Shown here piece after piece: positions 38,160 through 51,643 of a stretch of DNA of 64,000 nt. Each line of letters starts with the position of its first letter. Positions within the stretch are counted from its first letter, which is position 1. The stretch comes from Tridacna crocea (Eukaryota > Mollusca > Bivalvia > Cardiida > Cardiidae): contig OX031063.1 in NCBI GenBank assembly GCA_943736015.1, forward strand, positions 3,453,001 through 3,517,000. The letters are read 5' to 3'. Position numbers and translations under genes: made by a program. The notes beneath the pieces were generated by a model that was given only the letters and a program-made list of their open reading frames with translations, did no database searches and was not told the DNA's origin.

Positions 38160-41100
38160 TTCAAGCGCCCTTGCAAGAGTTACTTCCCTTGAAATAAACC
38201 CTTGATGCCCCTTTATCCCTTAATTAGATTTCCTGACTCAGACCACATTAAATTCTGCGCATTGAATAAGCCAAAATGATCAATGTACAGTGTAAAAACC
38301 CCAGAAATTAATGTGACAAGTGGCTAAAAAAGGACTGAATACTCTTTCAGTAGCAATTGATTCCCATTGCACGAATCAAACAAAGGGAATTGAAGTGTAA
38401 TTTTTCTAATCTCTTCAAACCGCAACAAGAAACCCAGTTACGTCGACTGCCGTTTCATACGTGCCAGTTACGCACATGCCAAAACACCAGGAAATAATGT
38501 GACAAGTGGCTAAAAAAAGACTGAAGACTCTTTCAGTAGCAACTGCTTCCTGTTGCATAAGTCAAACAAAGAGAACTAAATTTCTAATATATTTTTTCTC
38601 TCCAATCTCTTTATACTGTGACGACATATACCCATTTACGTAGACTACCGTCTCTCGTAGGTGCCACTTACGTATCCTCGAAAACATGAAAAATTGACCT
38701 ACGGAACATTTCCTAGCAGACGACACATGTTTCTTAAGTCAAATATAGGGAACTAAATTTCTGATTTTTTTTTTCTCCATTGTCTTTATACCATGACAAC
38801 AAACCCATTTATGTTGACTACCGTCTCATAGGTGCCAGTTACGTATCCGCGAAAACATGAAAAATGGACTTTTGGAACATTTTGTAGCAGACGACACCTG
38901 TCGTTTAAGTCAATCATAGGGATTTTTCTTTTTCGTTTTCTCTCACTAGGGCCATCGATTTGGTTACGATGACTATCTCACCCATACGTGATGGTTGCGT
39001 GCTACGCATAAAATCGTAAAATCAACTTAGACACTTTCGGAGGCAACTGAAACCTGTTGCACAAATCAAAAAAAAAGGTAAACCGAATGCTTCCCTGTTT
39101 TCTTACCAGGGTCAATTTTGGTGACCTTGCGAGTCAAAAGTCAATGTTATGTTTAACTGCTGCGCAAAAATATAAAATTCAGAAGCAACCGGTTGCTGTT
39201 GCGGAAACTTTTTCCGGTTAAAAAAAATCTTGAACTAGTTTGAAGAATTTAAAAATAGGCCATAAAGATACAATAAGATGTAAGAATAACTAGTAATCAT
39301 TTTTGTCTTTGATAGGATTGAAAACATTGTGGGAAAAGGAGAAAATGCTGGTAACCTGCATTGTCTCCTTTTCTCAGATTTTTTTCAAAAGCTTTCTCTT
39401 TCGGGGGTGTTAAAAGGCGTCATTGTGTGGTAAAAGGTTAACAAGTATAAACAGAACCCCCCCCCCTTTACCAATCAGCCAATCAAATCCTATCCCTCTG
39501 TGAAATTATCCAATCACAGAAGCTTTAACCCTTTCCCAAACAAGCCCTGGTTTTTAAGGGTCTGGAATAGTAGCCTTTTGAAAACATTGTGGGAAAAGGA
39601 GAAAATGCTGGCTAACCAGCATTTTCTCCTTTTCCCACAATGTTTTCTAGCCTATCATAGACAGAAATTATCTTTTCAGCAAGAGTTGAATTGTCGTCTG
39701 CAAATGCTTCCAATTTAGTCTAGTCCAAAAGTTTGTCGTTTGGGAAAGGGTTAAGGAAATCAGCATGGGGCCCAGTCAGCCAATCAGAGGCTTCGAGAAA
39801 TTCAAAACTGGGCCCAGTCAGCCAATCAGAGGCTTCGAGATATTCAAAGTTGGGCCCAGTCAGCCAATCAGAGAGCTTGAAAATTACTTCAAAATGGCGC
39901 CCTAATATATAGATAGAAAACAGTGAACAAAAAACGGCATAAAAGTGGATTTACAGTCTTCTTTGAAGGCTGCTGTGCAGTCCTAGGCAAACTGCTAGGC
40001 ATGCACCACCCACACATGCCAGATTTCACTGAAAAAGGGCCAAAATTTAAGAAATCAGGGTGGCAGAAGACCTTGTTTTGGTCTGTTCAAGCGCCCTTGC
40101 AAGAGTTACTTCCCTTGAAATAAACCCTTGATGCCCCTTTATCCCTTAATTAGATTTCCTGACTCAGACCACATTAAATTCTGCGCATTGAATAAGCCAA
40201 AATGATCAATGTACAGTGTAAAAACCCCAGAAATTAATGTGACAAGTGGCTAAAAAAGGACTGAATACTCTTTCAGTAGCAATTGATTCCCATTGCACGA
40301 ATCAAACAAAGGGAATTGAAGTGTAATTTTTCTAATCTCTTCAAACCGCAACAAGAAACCCAGTTACGTCGACTGCCGTTTCATACGTGCCAGTTACGCA
40401 CATGCCAAAACACCAGGAAATAATGTGACAAGTGGCTAAAAAAAGACTGAAGACTCTTTCAGTAGCAACTGCTTCCTGTTGCATAAGTCAAACAAAGAGA
40501 ACTAAATTTCTAATATATTTTTTCTCTCCAATCTCTTTATACTGTGACGACATATACCCATTTACGTAGACTACCGTCTCTCGTAGGTGCCACTTACGTA
40601 TCCTCGAAAACATGAAAAATTGACCTACGGAACATTTCCTAGCAGACGACACATGTTTCTTAAGTCAAATATAGGGAACTAAATTTCTGATTTTTTTTTT
40701 CTCCATTGTCTTTATACCATGACAACAAACCCATTTATGTTGACTACCGTCTCATAGGTGCCAGTTACGTATCCGCGAAAACATGAAAAATGGACTTTTG
40801 GAACATTTTGTAGCAGACGACACCTGTCGTTTAAGTCAATCATAGGGATTTTTCTTTTTCGTTTTCTCTCACTAGGGCCATCGATTTGGTTACGATGACT
40901 ATCTCACCCATACGTGATGGTTGCGTGCTACGCATAAAATCGTAAAATCAACTTAGACACTTTCGGAGGCAACTGAAACCTGTTGCACAAATCAAAAAAA
41001 AAGGTAAACCGAATGCTTCCCTGTTTTCTTACCAGGGTCAATTTTGGTGACCTTGCGAGTCAAAAGTCAATGTTATGTTTAACTGCTGCGCAAAAATATA

Positions 41101-44100
41101 AAATTCAGAAGCAACCGGTTGCTGTTGCGGAAACTTTTTCCGGTTAAAAAAAATCTTGAACTAGTTTGAAGAATTTAAAAATAGGCCATAAAGATACAAT
41201 AAGATGTAAGAATAACTAGTAATCATTTTTGTCTTTGATAGGATTGAAAACATTGTGGGAAAAGGAGAAAATGCTGGTAACCTGCATTGTCTCCTTTTCT
41301 CAGATTTTTTTCAAAAGCTTTCTCTTTCGGGGGTGTTAAAAGGCGTCATTGTGTGGTAAAAGGTTAACAAGTATAAACAGAACCCCCCCCCCTTTACCAA
41401 TCAGCCAATCAAATCCTATCCCTCTGTGAAATTATCCAATCACAGAAGCTTTAACCCTTTCCCAAACAAGCCCTGGTTTTTAAGGGTCTGGAATAGTAGC
41501 CTTTTGAAAACATTGTGGGAAAAGGAGAAAATGCTGGCTAACCAGCATTTTCTCCTTTTCCCACAATGTTTTCTAGCCTATCATAGACAGAAATTATCTT
41601 TTCAGCAAGAGTTGAATTGTCGTCTGCAAATGCTTCCAATTTAGTCTAGTCCAAAAGTTTGTCGTTTGGGAAAGGGTTAAGGAAATCAGCATGGGGCCCA
41701 GTCAGCCAATCAGAGGCTTCGAGAAATTCAAAACTGGGCCCAGTCAGCCAATCAGAGGCTTCGAGATATTCAAAGTTGGGCCCAGTCAGCCAATCAGAGA
41801 GCTTGAAAATTACTTCAAAATGGCGCCCTAATATATAGATAGAAAACAGTGAACAAAAAACGGCATAAAAGTGGATTTACAGTCTTCTTTGAAGGCTGCT
41901 GTGCAGTCCTAGGCAAACTGCTAGGCATGCACCACCCACACATGCCAGATTTCACTGAAAAAGGGCCAAAATTTAAGAAATCAGGGTGGCAGAAGACCTT
42001 GTTTTGGTCTGTTCAAGCGCCCTTGCAAGAGTTACTTCCCTTGAAATAAACCCTTGATGCCCCTTTATCCCTTAATTAGATTTCCTGACTCAGACCACAT
42101 TAAATTCTGCGCATTGAATAAGCCAAAATGATCAATGTACAGTGTAAAAACCCCAGAAATTAATGTGACAAGTGGCTAAAAAAGGACTGAATACTCTTTC
42201 AGTAGCAATTGATTCCCATTGCACGAATCAAACAAAGGGAATTGAAGTGTAATTTTTCTAATCTCTTCAAACCGCAACAAGAAACCCAGTTACGTCGACT
42301 GCCGTTTCATACGTGCCAGTTACGCACATGCCAAAACACCAGGAAATAATGTGACAAGTGGCTAAAAAAAGACTGAAGACTCTTTCAGTAGCAACTGCTT
42401 CCTGTTGCATAAGTCAAACAAAGAGAACTAAATTTCTAATATATTTTTTCTCTCCAATCTCTTTATACTGTGACGACATATACCCATTTACGTAGACTAC
42501 CGTCTCTCGTAGGTGCCACTTACGTATCCTCGAAAACATGAAAAATTGACCTACGGAACATTTCCTAGCAGACGACACATGTTTCTTAAGTCAAATATAG
42601 GGAACTAAATTTCTGATTTTTTTTTTCTCCATTGTCTTTATACCATGACAACAAACCCATTTATGTTGACTACCGTCTCATAGGTGCCAGTTACGTATCC
42701 GCGAAAACATGAAAAATGGACTTTTGGAACATTTTGTAGCAGACGACACCTGTCGTTTAAGTCAATCATAGGGATTTTTCTTTTTCGTTTTCTCTCACTA
42801 GGGCCATCGATTTGGTTACGATGACTATCTCACCCATACGTGATGGTTGCGTGCTACGCATAAAATCGTAAAATCAACTTAGACACTTTCGGAGGCAACT
42901 GAAACCTGTTGCACAAATCAAAAAAAAAGGTAAACCGAATGCTTCCCTGTTTTCTTACCAGGGTCAATTTTGGTGACCTTGCGAGTCAAAAGTCAATGTT
43001 ATGTTTAACTGCTGCGCAAAAATATAAAATTCAGAAGCAACCGGTTGCTGTTGCGGAAACTTTTTCCGGTTAAAAAAAATCTTGAACTAGTTTGAAGAAT
43101 TTAAAAATAGGCCATAAAGATACAATAAGATGTAAGAATAACTAGTAATCATTTTTGTCTTTGATAGGATTGAAAACATTGTGGGAAAAGGAGAAAATGC
43201 TGGTAACCTGCATTGTCTCCTTTTCTCAGATTTTTTTCAAAAGCTTTCTCTTTCGGGGGTGTTAAAAGGCGTCATTGTGTGGTAAAAGGTTAACAAGTAT
43301 AAACAGAACCCCCCCCCTTTACCAATCAGCCAATCAAATCCTATCCCTCTGTGAAATTATCCAATCACAGAAGCTTTAACCCTTTCCCAAACAAGCCCTG
43401 GTTTTTAAGGGTCTGGAATAGTAGCCTTTTGAAAACATTGTGGGAAAAGGAGAAAATGCTGGCTAACCAGCATTTTCTCCTTTTCCCACAATGTTTTCTA
43501 GCCTATCATAGACAGAAATTATCTTTTCAGCAAGAGTTGAATTGTCGTCTGCAAATGCTTCCAATTTAGTCTAGTCCAAAAGTTTGTCGTTTGGGAAAGG
43601 GTTAAGGAAATCAGCATGGGGCCCAGTCAGCCAATCAGAGGCTTCGAGAAATTCAAAACTGGGCCCAGTCAGCCAATCAGAGGCTTCGAGATATTCAAAG
43701 TTGGGCCCAGTCAGCCAATCAGAGAGCTTGAAAATTACTTCAAAATGGCGCCCTAATATATAGATAGAAAACAGTGAACAAAAAACGGCATAAAAGTGGA
43801 TTTACAGTCTTCTTTGAAGGCTGCTGTGCAGTCCTAGGCAAACTGCTAGGCATGCACCACCCACACATGCCAGATTTCACTGAAAAAGGGCCAAAATTTA
43901 AGAAATCAGGGTGGCAGAAGACCTTGTTTTGGTCTGTTCAAGCGCCCTTGCAAGAGTTACTTCCCTTGAAATAAACCCTTGATGCCCCTTTATCCCTTAA
44001 TTAGATTTCCTGACTCAGACCACATTAAATTCTGCGCATTGAATAAGCCAAAATGATCAATGTACAGTGTAAAAACCCCAGAAATTAATGTGACAAGTGG

Positions 44101-45862
44101 CTAAAAAAGGACTGAATACTCTTTCAGTAGCAATTGATTCCCATTGCACGAATCAAACAAAGGGAATTGAAGTGTAATTTTTCTAATCTCTTCAAACCGC
44201 AACAAGAAACCCAGTTACGTCGACTGCCGTTTCATACGTGCCAGTTACGCACATGCCAAAACACCAGGAAATAATGTGACAAGTGGCTAAAAAAAGACTG
44301 AAGACTCTTTCAGTAGCAACTGCTTCCTGTTGCATAAGTCAAACAAAGAGAACTAAATTTCTAATATATTTTTTCTCTCCAATCTCTTTATACTGTGACG
44401 ACATATACCCATTTACGTAGACTACCGTCTCTCGTAGGTGCCACTTACGTATCCTCGAAAACATGAAAAATTGACCTACGGAACATTTCCTAGCAGACGA
44501 CACATGTTTCTTAAGTCAAATATAGGGAACTAAATTTCTGATTTTTTTTTTCTCCATTGTCTTTATACCATGACAACAAACCCATTTATGTTGACTACCG
44601 TCTCATAGGTGCCAGTTACGTATCCGCGAAAACATGAAAAATGGACTTTTGGAACATTTTGTAGCAGACGACACCTGTCGTTTAAGTCAATCATAGGGAT
44701 TTTTCTTTTTCGTTTTCTCTCACTAGGGCCATCGATTTGGTTACGATGACTATCTCACCCATACGTGATGGTTGCGTGCTATGCATAAAATCGTAAAATC
44801 AACTTAGACACTTTCGGAGGCAACTGAAACCTGTTGCACAAATCAAAAAAAAAGGTAAACCGAATGCTTCCCTGTTTTCTTACCAGGGTCAATTTTGGTG
44901 ACCTTGCGAGTCAAAAGTCAATGTTATGTTTAACTGCTGCGCAAAAATATAAAATTCAGAAGCAACCGGTTGCTGTTGCGGAAACTTTTTCCGGTTAAAA
45001 AAAATCTTGAACTAGTTTGAAGAATTTAAAAATAGGCCATAAAGATACAATAAGATGTAAGAATAACTAGTAATCATTTTTGTCTTTGATAGGATTGAAA
45101 ACATTGTGGGAAAAGGAGAAAATGCTGGTAACCTGCATTGTCTCCTTTTCTCAGATTTTTTTCAAAAGCTTTCTCTTTCGGGGGTGTTAAAAGGCGTCAT
45201 TGTGTGGTAAAAGGTTAACAAGTATAAACAGAACCCCCCCCCCTTTACCAATCAGCCAATCAAATCCTATCCCTCTGTGAAATTATCCAATCACAGAAGC
45301 TTTAACCCTTTCCCAAACAAGCCCTGGTTTTTAAGGGTCTGGAATAGTAGCCTTTTGAAAACATTGTGGGAAAAGGAGAAAATGCTGGCTAACCAGCATT
45401 TTCTCCTTTTCCCACAATGTTTTCTAGCCTATCATAGACAGAAATTATCTTTTCAGCAAGAGTTGAATTGTCGTCTGCAAATGCTTCCAATTTAGTCTAG
45501 TCCAAAAGTTTGTCGTTTGGGAAAGGGTTAAGGAAATCAGCATGGGGCCCAGTCAGCCAATCAGAGGCTTCGAGAAATTCAAAACTGGGCCCAGTCAGCC
45601 AATCAGAGGCTTCGAGATATTCAAAGTTGGGCCCAGTCAGCCAATCAGAGAGCTTGAAAATTACTTCAAAATGGCGCCCTAATATATAGATAGAAAACAG
45701 TGAACAAAAAACGGCATAAAAGTGGATTTACAGTCTTCTTTGAAGGCTGCTGTGCAGTCCTAGGCAAACTGCTAGGCATGCACCACCCACACATGCCAGA
45801 TTTCACTGAAAAAGGGCCAAAATTTAAGAAATCAGGGTGGCAGAAGACCTTGTTTTGGTCTG

Positions 45863-48800
45863 TTCAAGCGCCCTTGCAAGAGTTACTTCCCTTGAAATAA
45901 ACCCTTGATGCCCCTTTATCCCTTAATTAGATTTCCTGACTCAGACCACATTAAATTCTGCGCATTGAATAAGCCAAAATGATCAATGTACAGTGTAAAA
46001 ACCCCAGAAATTAATGTGACAAGTGGCTAAAAAAGGACTGAATACTCTTTCAGTAGCAATTGATTCCCATTGCACGAATCAAACAAAGGGAATTGAAGTG
46101 TAATTTTTCTAATCTCTTCAAACCGCAACAAGAAACCCAGTTACGTCGACTGCCGTTTCATACGTGCCAGTTACGCACATGCCAAAACACCAGGAAATAA
46201 TGTGACAAGTGGCTAAAAAAAGACTGAAGACTCTTTCAGTAGCAACTGCTTCCTGTTGCATAAGTCAAACAAAGAGAACTAAATTTCTAATATATTTTTT
46301 CTCTCCAATCTCTTTATACTGTGACGACATATACCCATTTACGTAGACTACCGTCTCTCGTAGGTGCCACTTACGTATCCTCGAAAACATGAAAAATTGA
46401 CCTACGGAACATTTCCTAGCAGACGACACATGTTTCTTAAGTCAAATATAGGGAACTAAATTTCTGATTTTTTTTTTCTCCATTGTCTTTATACCATGAC
46501 AACAAACCCATTTATGTTGACTACCGTCTCATAGGTGCCAGTTACGTATCCGCGAAAACATGAAAAATGGACTTTTGGAACATTTTGTAGCAGACGACAC
46601 CTGTCGTTTAAGTCAATCATAGGGATTTTTCTTTTTCGTTTTCTCTCACTAGGGCCATCGATTTGGTTACGATGACTATCTCACCCATACGTGATGGTTG
46701 CGTGCTACGCATAAAATCGTAAAATCAACTTAGACACTTTCGGAGGCAACTGAAACCTGTTGCACAAATAAAAAAAAAAGGTAAACCGAATGCTTCCCTG
46801 TTTTCTTACCAGGGTCAATTTTGGTGACCTTGCGAGTCAAAAGTCAATGTTATGTTTAACTGCTGCGCAAAAATATAAAATTCAGAAGCAACCGGTTGCT
46901 GTTGCGGAAACTTTTTCCGGTTAAAAAAAATCTTGAACTAGTTTGAAGAATTTAAAAATAGGCCATAAAGATACAATAAGATGTAAGAATAACTAGTAAT
47001 CATTTTTGTCTTTGATAGGATTGAAAACATTGTGGGAAAAGGAGAAAATGCTGGTAACCTGCATTGTCTCCTTTTCTCAGATTTTTTTCAAAAGCTTTCT
47101 CTTTCGGGGGGTGTTAAAAGGCGTCATTGTGTGGTAAAAGGTTAACAAGTATAAACAGAACCCCCCCCCCTTTACCAATCAGCCAATCAAATCCTATCCC
47201 TCTGTGAAATTATCCAATCACAGAAGCTTTAACCCTTTCCCAAACAAGCCCTGGTTTTTAAGGGTCTGGAATAGTAGCCTTTTGAAAACATTGTGGGAAA
47301 AGGAGAAAATGCTGGCTAACCAGCATTTTCTCCTTTTCCCACAATGTTTTCTAGCCTATCATAGACAGAAATTATCTTTTCAGCAAGAGTTGAATTGTCG
47401 TCTGCAAATGCTTCCAATTTAGTCTAGTCCAAAAGTTTGTCGTTTGGGAAAGGGTTAAGGAAATCAGCATGGGGCCCAGTCAGCCAATCAGAGGCTTCGA
47501 GAAATTCAAAACTGGGCCCAGTCAGCCAATCAGAGGCTTCGAGATATTCAAAGTTGGGCCCAGTCAGCCAATCAGAGAGCTTGAAAATTACTTCAAAATG
47601 GCGCCCTAATATATAGATAGAAAACAGTGAACAAAAAACGGCATAAAAGTGGATTTACAGTCTTCTTTGAAGGCTGCTGTGCAGTCCTAGGCAAACTGCT
47701 AGGCATGCACCACCCACACATGCCAGATTTCACTGAAAAAGGGCCAAAATTTAAGAAATCAGGGTGGCAGAAGACCTTGTTTTGGTCTGTTCAAGCGCCC
47801 TTGCAAGAGTTACTTCCCTTGAAATAAACCCTTGATGCCCCTTTATCCCTTAATTAGATTTCCTGACTCAGACCACATTAAATTCTGCGCATTGAATAAG
47901 CCAAAATGATCAATGTACAGTGTAAAAACCCCAGAAATTAATGTGACAAGTGGCTAAAAAAGGACTGAATACTCTTTCAGTAGCAATTGATTCCCATTGC
48001 ACGAATCAAACAAAGGGAATTGAAGTGTAATTTTTCTAATCTCTTCAAACCGCAACAAGAAACCCAGTTACGTCGACTGCCGTTTCATACGTGCCAGTTA
48101 CGCACATGCCAAAACACCAGGAAATAATGTGACAAGTGGCTAAAAAAAGACTGAAGACTCTTTCAGTAGCAACTGCTTCCTGTTGCATAAGTCAAACAAA
48201 GAGAACTAAATTTCTAATATATTTTTTCTCTCCAATCTCTTTATACTGTGACGACATATACCCATTTACGTAGACTACCGTCTCTCGTAGGTGCCACTTA
48301 CGTATCCTCGAAAACATGAAAAATTGACCTACGGAACATTTCCTAGCAGACGACACATGTTTCTTAAGTCAAATATAGGGAACTAAATTTCTGATTTTTT
48401 TTTTCTCCATTGTCTTTATACCATGACAACAAACCCATTTATGTTGACTACCGTCTCATAGGTGCCAGTTACGTATCCGCGAAAACATGAAAAATGGACT
48501 TTTGGAACATTTTGTAGCAGACGACACCTGTCGTTTAAGTCAATCATAGGGATTTTTCTTTTTCGTTTTCTCTCACTAGGGCCATCGATTTGGTTACGAT
48601 GACTATCTCACCCATACGTGATGGTTGCGTGCTACGCATAAAATCGTAAAATCAACTTAGACACTTTCGGAGGCAACTGAAACCTGTTGCACAAATAAAA
48701 AAAAAAGGTAAACCGAATGCTTCCCTGTTTTCTTACCAGGGTCAATTTTGGTGACCTTGCGAGTCAAAAGTCAATGTTATGTTTAACTGCTGCGCAAAAA

Positions 48801-51643
48801 TATAAAATTCAGAAGCAACCGGTTGCTGTTGCGGAAACTTTTTCCGGTTAAAAAAAATCTTGAACTAGTTTGAAGAATTTAAAAATAGGCCATAAAGATA
48901 CAATAAGATGTAAGAATAACTAGTAATCATTTTTGTCTTTGATAGGATTGAAAACATTGTGGGAAAAGGAGAAAATGCTGGTAACCTGCATTGTCTCCTT
49001 TTCTCAGATTTTTTTCAAAAGCTTTCTCTTTCGGGGGTGTTAAAAGGCGTCATTGTGTGGTAAAAGGTTAACAAGTATAAACAGAACCCCCCCCCCCCTT
49101 TACCAATCAGCCAATCAAATCCTATCCCTCTGTGAAATTATCCAATCACAGAAGCTTTAACCCTTTCCCAAACAAGCCCTGGTTTTTAAGGGTCTGGAAT
49201 AGTAGCCTTTTGAAAACATTGTGGGAAAAGGAGAAAATGCTGGCTAACCAGCATTTTCTCCTTTTCCCACAATGTTTTCTAGCCTATCATAGACAGAAAT
49301 TATCTTTTCAGCAAGAGTTGAATTGTCGTCTGCAAATGCTTCCAATTTAGTCTAGTCCAAAAGTTTGTCGTTTGGGAAAGGGTTAAGGAAATCAGCATGG
49401 GGCCCAGTCAGCCAATCAGAGGCTTCGAGAAATTCAAAACTGGGCCCAGTCAGCCAATCAGAGGCTTCGAGATATTCAAAGTTGGGCCCAGTCAGCCAAT
49501 CAGAGAGCTTGAAAATTACTTCAAAATGGCGCCCTAATATATAGATAGAAAACAGTGAACAAAAAACGGCATAAAAGTGGATTTACAGTCTTCTTTGAAG
49601 GCTGCTGTGCAGTCCTAGGCAAACTGCTAGGCATGCACCACCCACACATGCCAGATTTCACTGAAAAAGGGCCAAAATTTAAGAAATCAGGGTGGCAGAA
49701 GACCTTGTTTTGGTCTGTTCAAGCGCCCTTGCAAGAGTTACTTCCCTTGAAATAAACCCTTGATGCCCCTTTATCCCTTAATTAGATTTCCTGACTCAGA
49801 CCACATTAAATTCTGCGCATTGAATAAGCCAAAATGATCAATGTACAGTGTAAAAACCCCAGAAATTAATGTGACAAGTGGCTAAAAAAGGACTGAATAC
49901 TCTTTCAGTAGCAATTGATTCCCATTGCACGAATCAAACAAAGGGAATTGAAGTGTAATTTTTCTAATCTCTTCAAACCGCAACAAGAAACCCAGTTACG
50001 TCGACTGCCGTTTCATACGTGCCAGTTACGCACATGCCAAAACACCAGGAAATAATGTGACAAGTGGCTAAAAAAAGACTGAAGACTCTTTCAGTAGCAA
50101 CTGCTTCCTGTTGCATAAGTCAAACAAAGAGAACTAAATTTCTAATATATTTTTTCTCTCCAATCTCTTTATACTGTGACGACATATACCCATTTACGTA
50201 GACTACCGTCTCTCGTAGGTGCCACTTACGTATCCTCGAAAACATGAAAAATTGACCTACGGAACATTTCCTAGCAGACGACACATGTTTCTTAAGTCAA
50301 ATATAGGGAACTAAATTTCTGATTTTTTTTTTCTCCATTGTCTTTATACCATGACAACAAACCCATTTATGTTGACTACCGTCTCATAGGTGCCAGTTAC
50401 GTATCCGCGAAAACATGAAAAATGGACTTTTGGAACATTTTGTAGCAGACGACACCTGTCGTTTAAGTCAATCATAGGGATTTTTCTTTTTCGTTTTCTC
50501 TCACTAGGGCCATCGATTTGGTTACGATGACTATCTCACCCATACGTGATGGTTGCGTGCTACGCATAAAATCGTAAAATCAACTTAGACACTTTCGGAG
50601 GCAACTGAAACCTGTTGCACAAATAAAAAAAAAAGGTAAACCGAATGCTTCCCTGTTTTCTTACCAGGGTCAATTTTGGTGACCTTGCGAGTCAAAAGTC
50701 AATGTTATGTTTAACTGCTGCGCAAAAATATAAAATTCAGAAGCAACCGGTTGCTGTTGCGGAAACTTTTTCCGGTTAAAAAAAATCTTGAACTAGTTTG
50801 AAGAATTTAAAAATAGGCCATAAAGATACAATAAGATGTAAGAATAACTAGTAATCATTTTTGTCTTTGATAGGATTGAAAACATTGTGGGAAAAGGAGA
50901 AAATGCTGGTAACCTGCATTGTCTCCTTTTCTCAGATTTTTTTCAAAAGCTTTCTCTTTCGGGGGTGTTAAAAGGCGTCATTGTGTGGTAAAAGGTTAAC
51001 AAGTATAAACAGAACCCCCCCCCCTTTACCAATCAGCCAATCAAATCCTATCCCTCTGTGAAATTATCCAATCACAGAAGCTTTAACCCTTTCCCAAACA
51101 AGCCCTGGTTTTTAAGGGTCTGGAATAGTAGCCTTTTGAAAACATTGTGGGAAAAGGAGAAAATGCTGGCTAACCAGCATTTTCTCCTTTTCCCACAATG
51201 TTTTCTAGCCTATCATAGACAGAAATTATCTTTTCAGCAAGAGTTGAATTGTCGTCTGCAAATGCTTCCAATTTAGTCTAGTCCAAAAGTTTGTCGTTTG
51301 GGAAAGGGTTAAGGAAATCAGCATGGGGCCCAGTCAGCCAATCAGAGGCTTCGAGAAATTCAAAACTGGGCCCAGTCAGCCAATCAGAGGCTTCGAGATA
51401 TTCAAAGTTGGGCCCAGTCAGCCAATCAGAGAGCTTGAAAATTACTTCAAAATGGCGCCCTAATATATAGATAGAAAACAGTGAACAAAAAACGGCATAA
51501 AAGTGGATTTACAGTCTTCTTTGAAGGCTGCTGTGCAGTCCTAGGCAAACTGCTAGGCATGCACCACCCACACATGCCAGATTTCACTGAAAAAGGGCCA
51601 AAATTTAAGAAATCAGGGTGGCAGAAGACCTTGTTTTGGTCTG
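45863..51643 (+). repeat. Array units 10-12, sharing the same A variant
   Basis: CACAAATAAAA is found in all three (about 46766, 48695, 50622). Unit 10 also has one extra G in TTTCGGGGGGTG (about 47106-47111); unit 11 has the longest C-tract (12). The variant is contiguous here and in units 4-5 and absent elsewhere. Confidence 0.85.
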
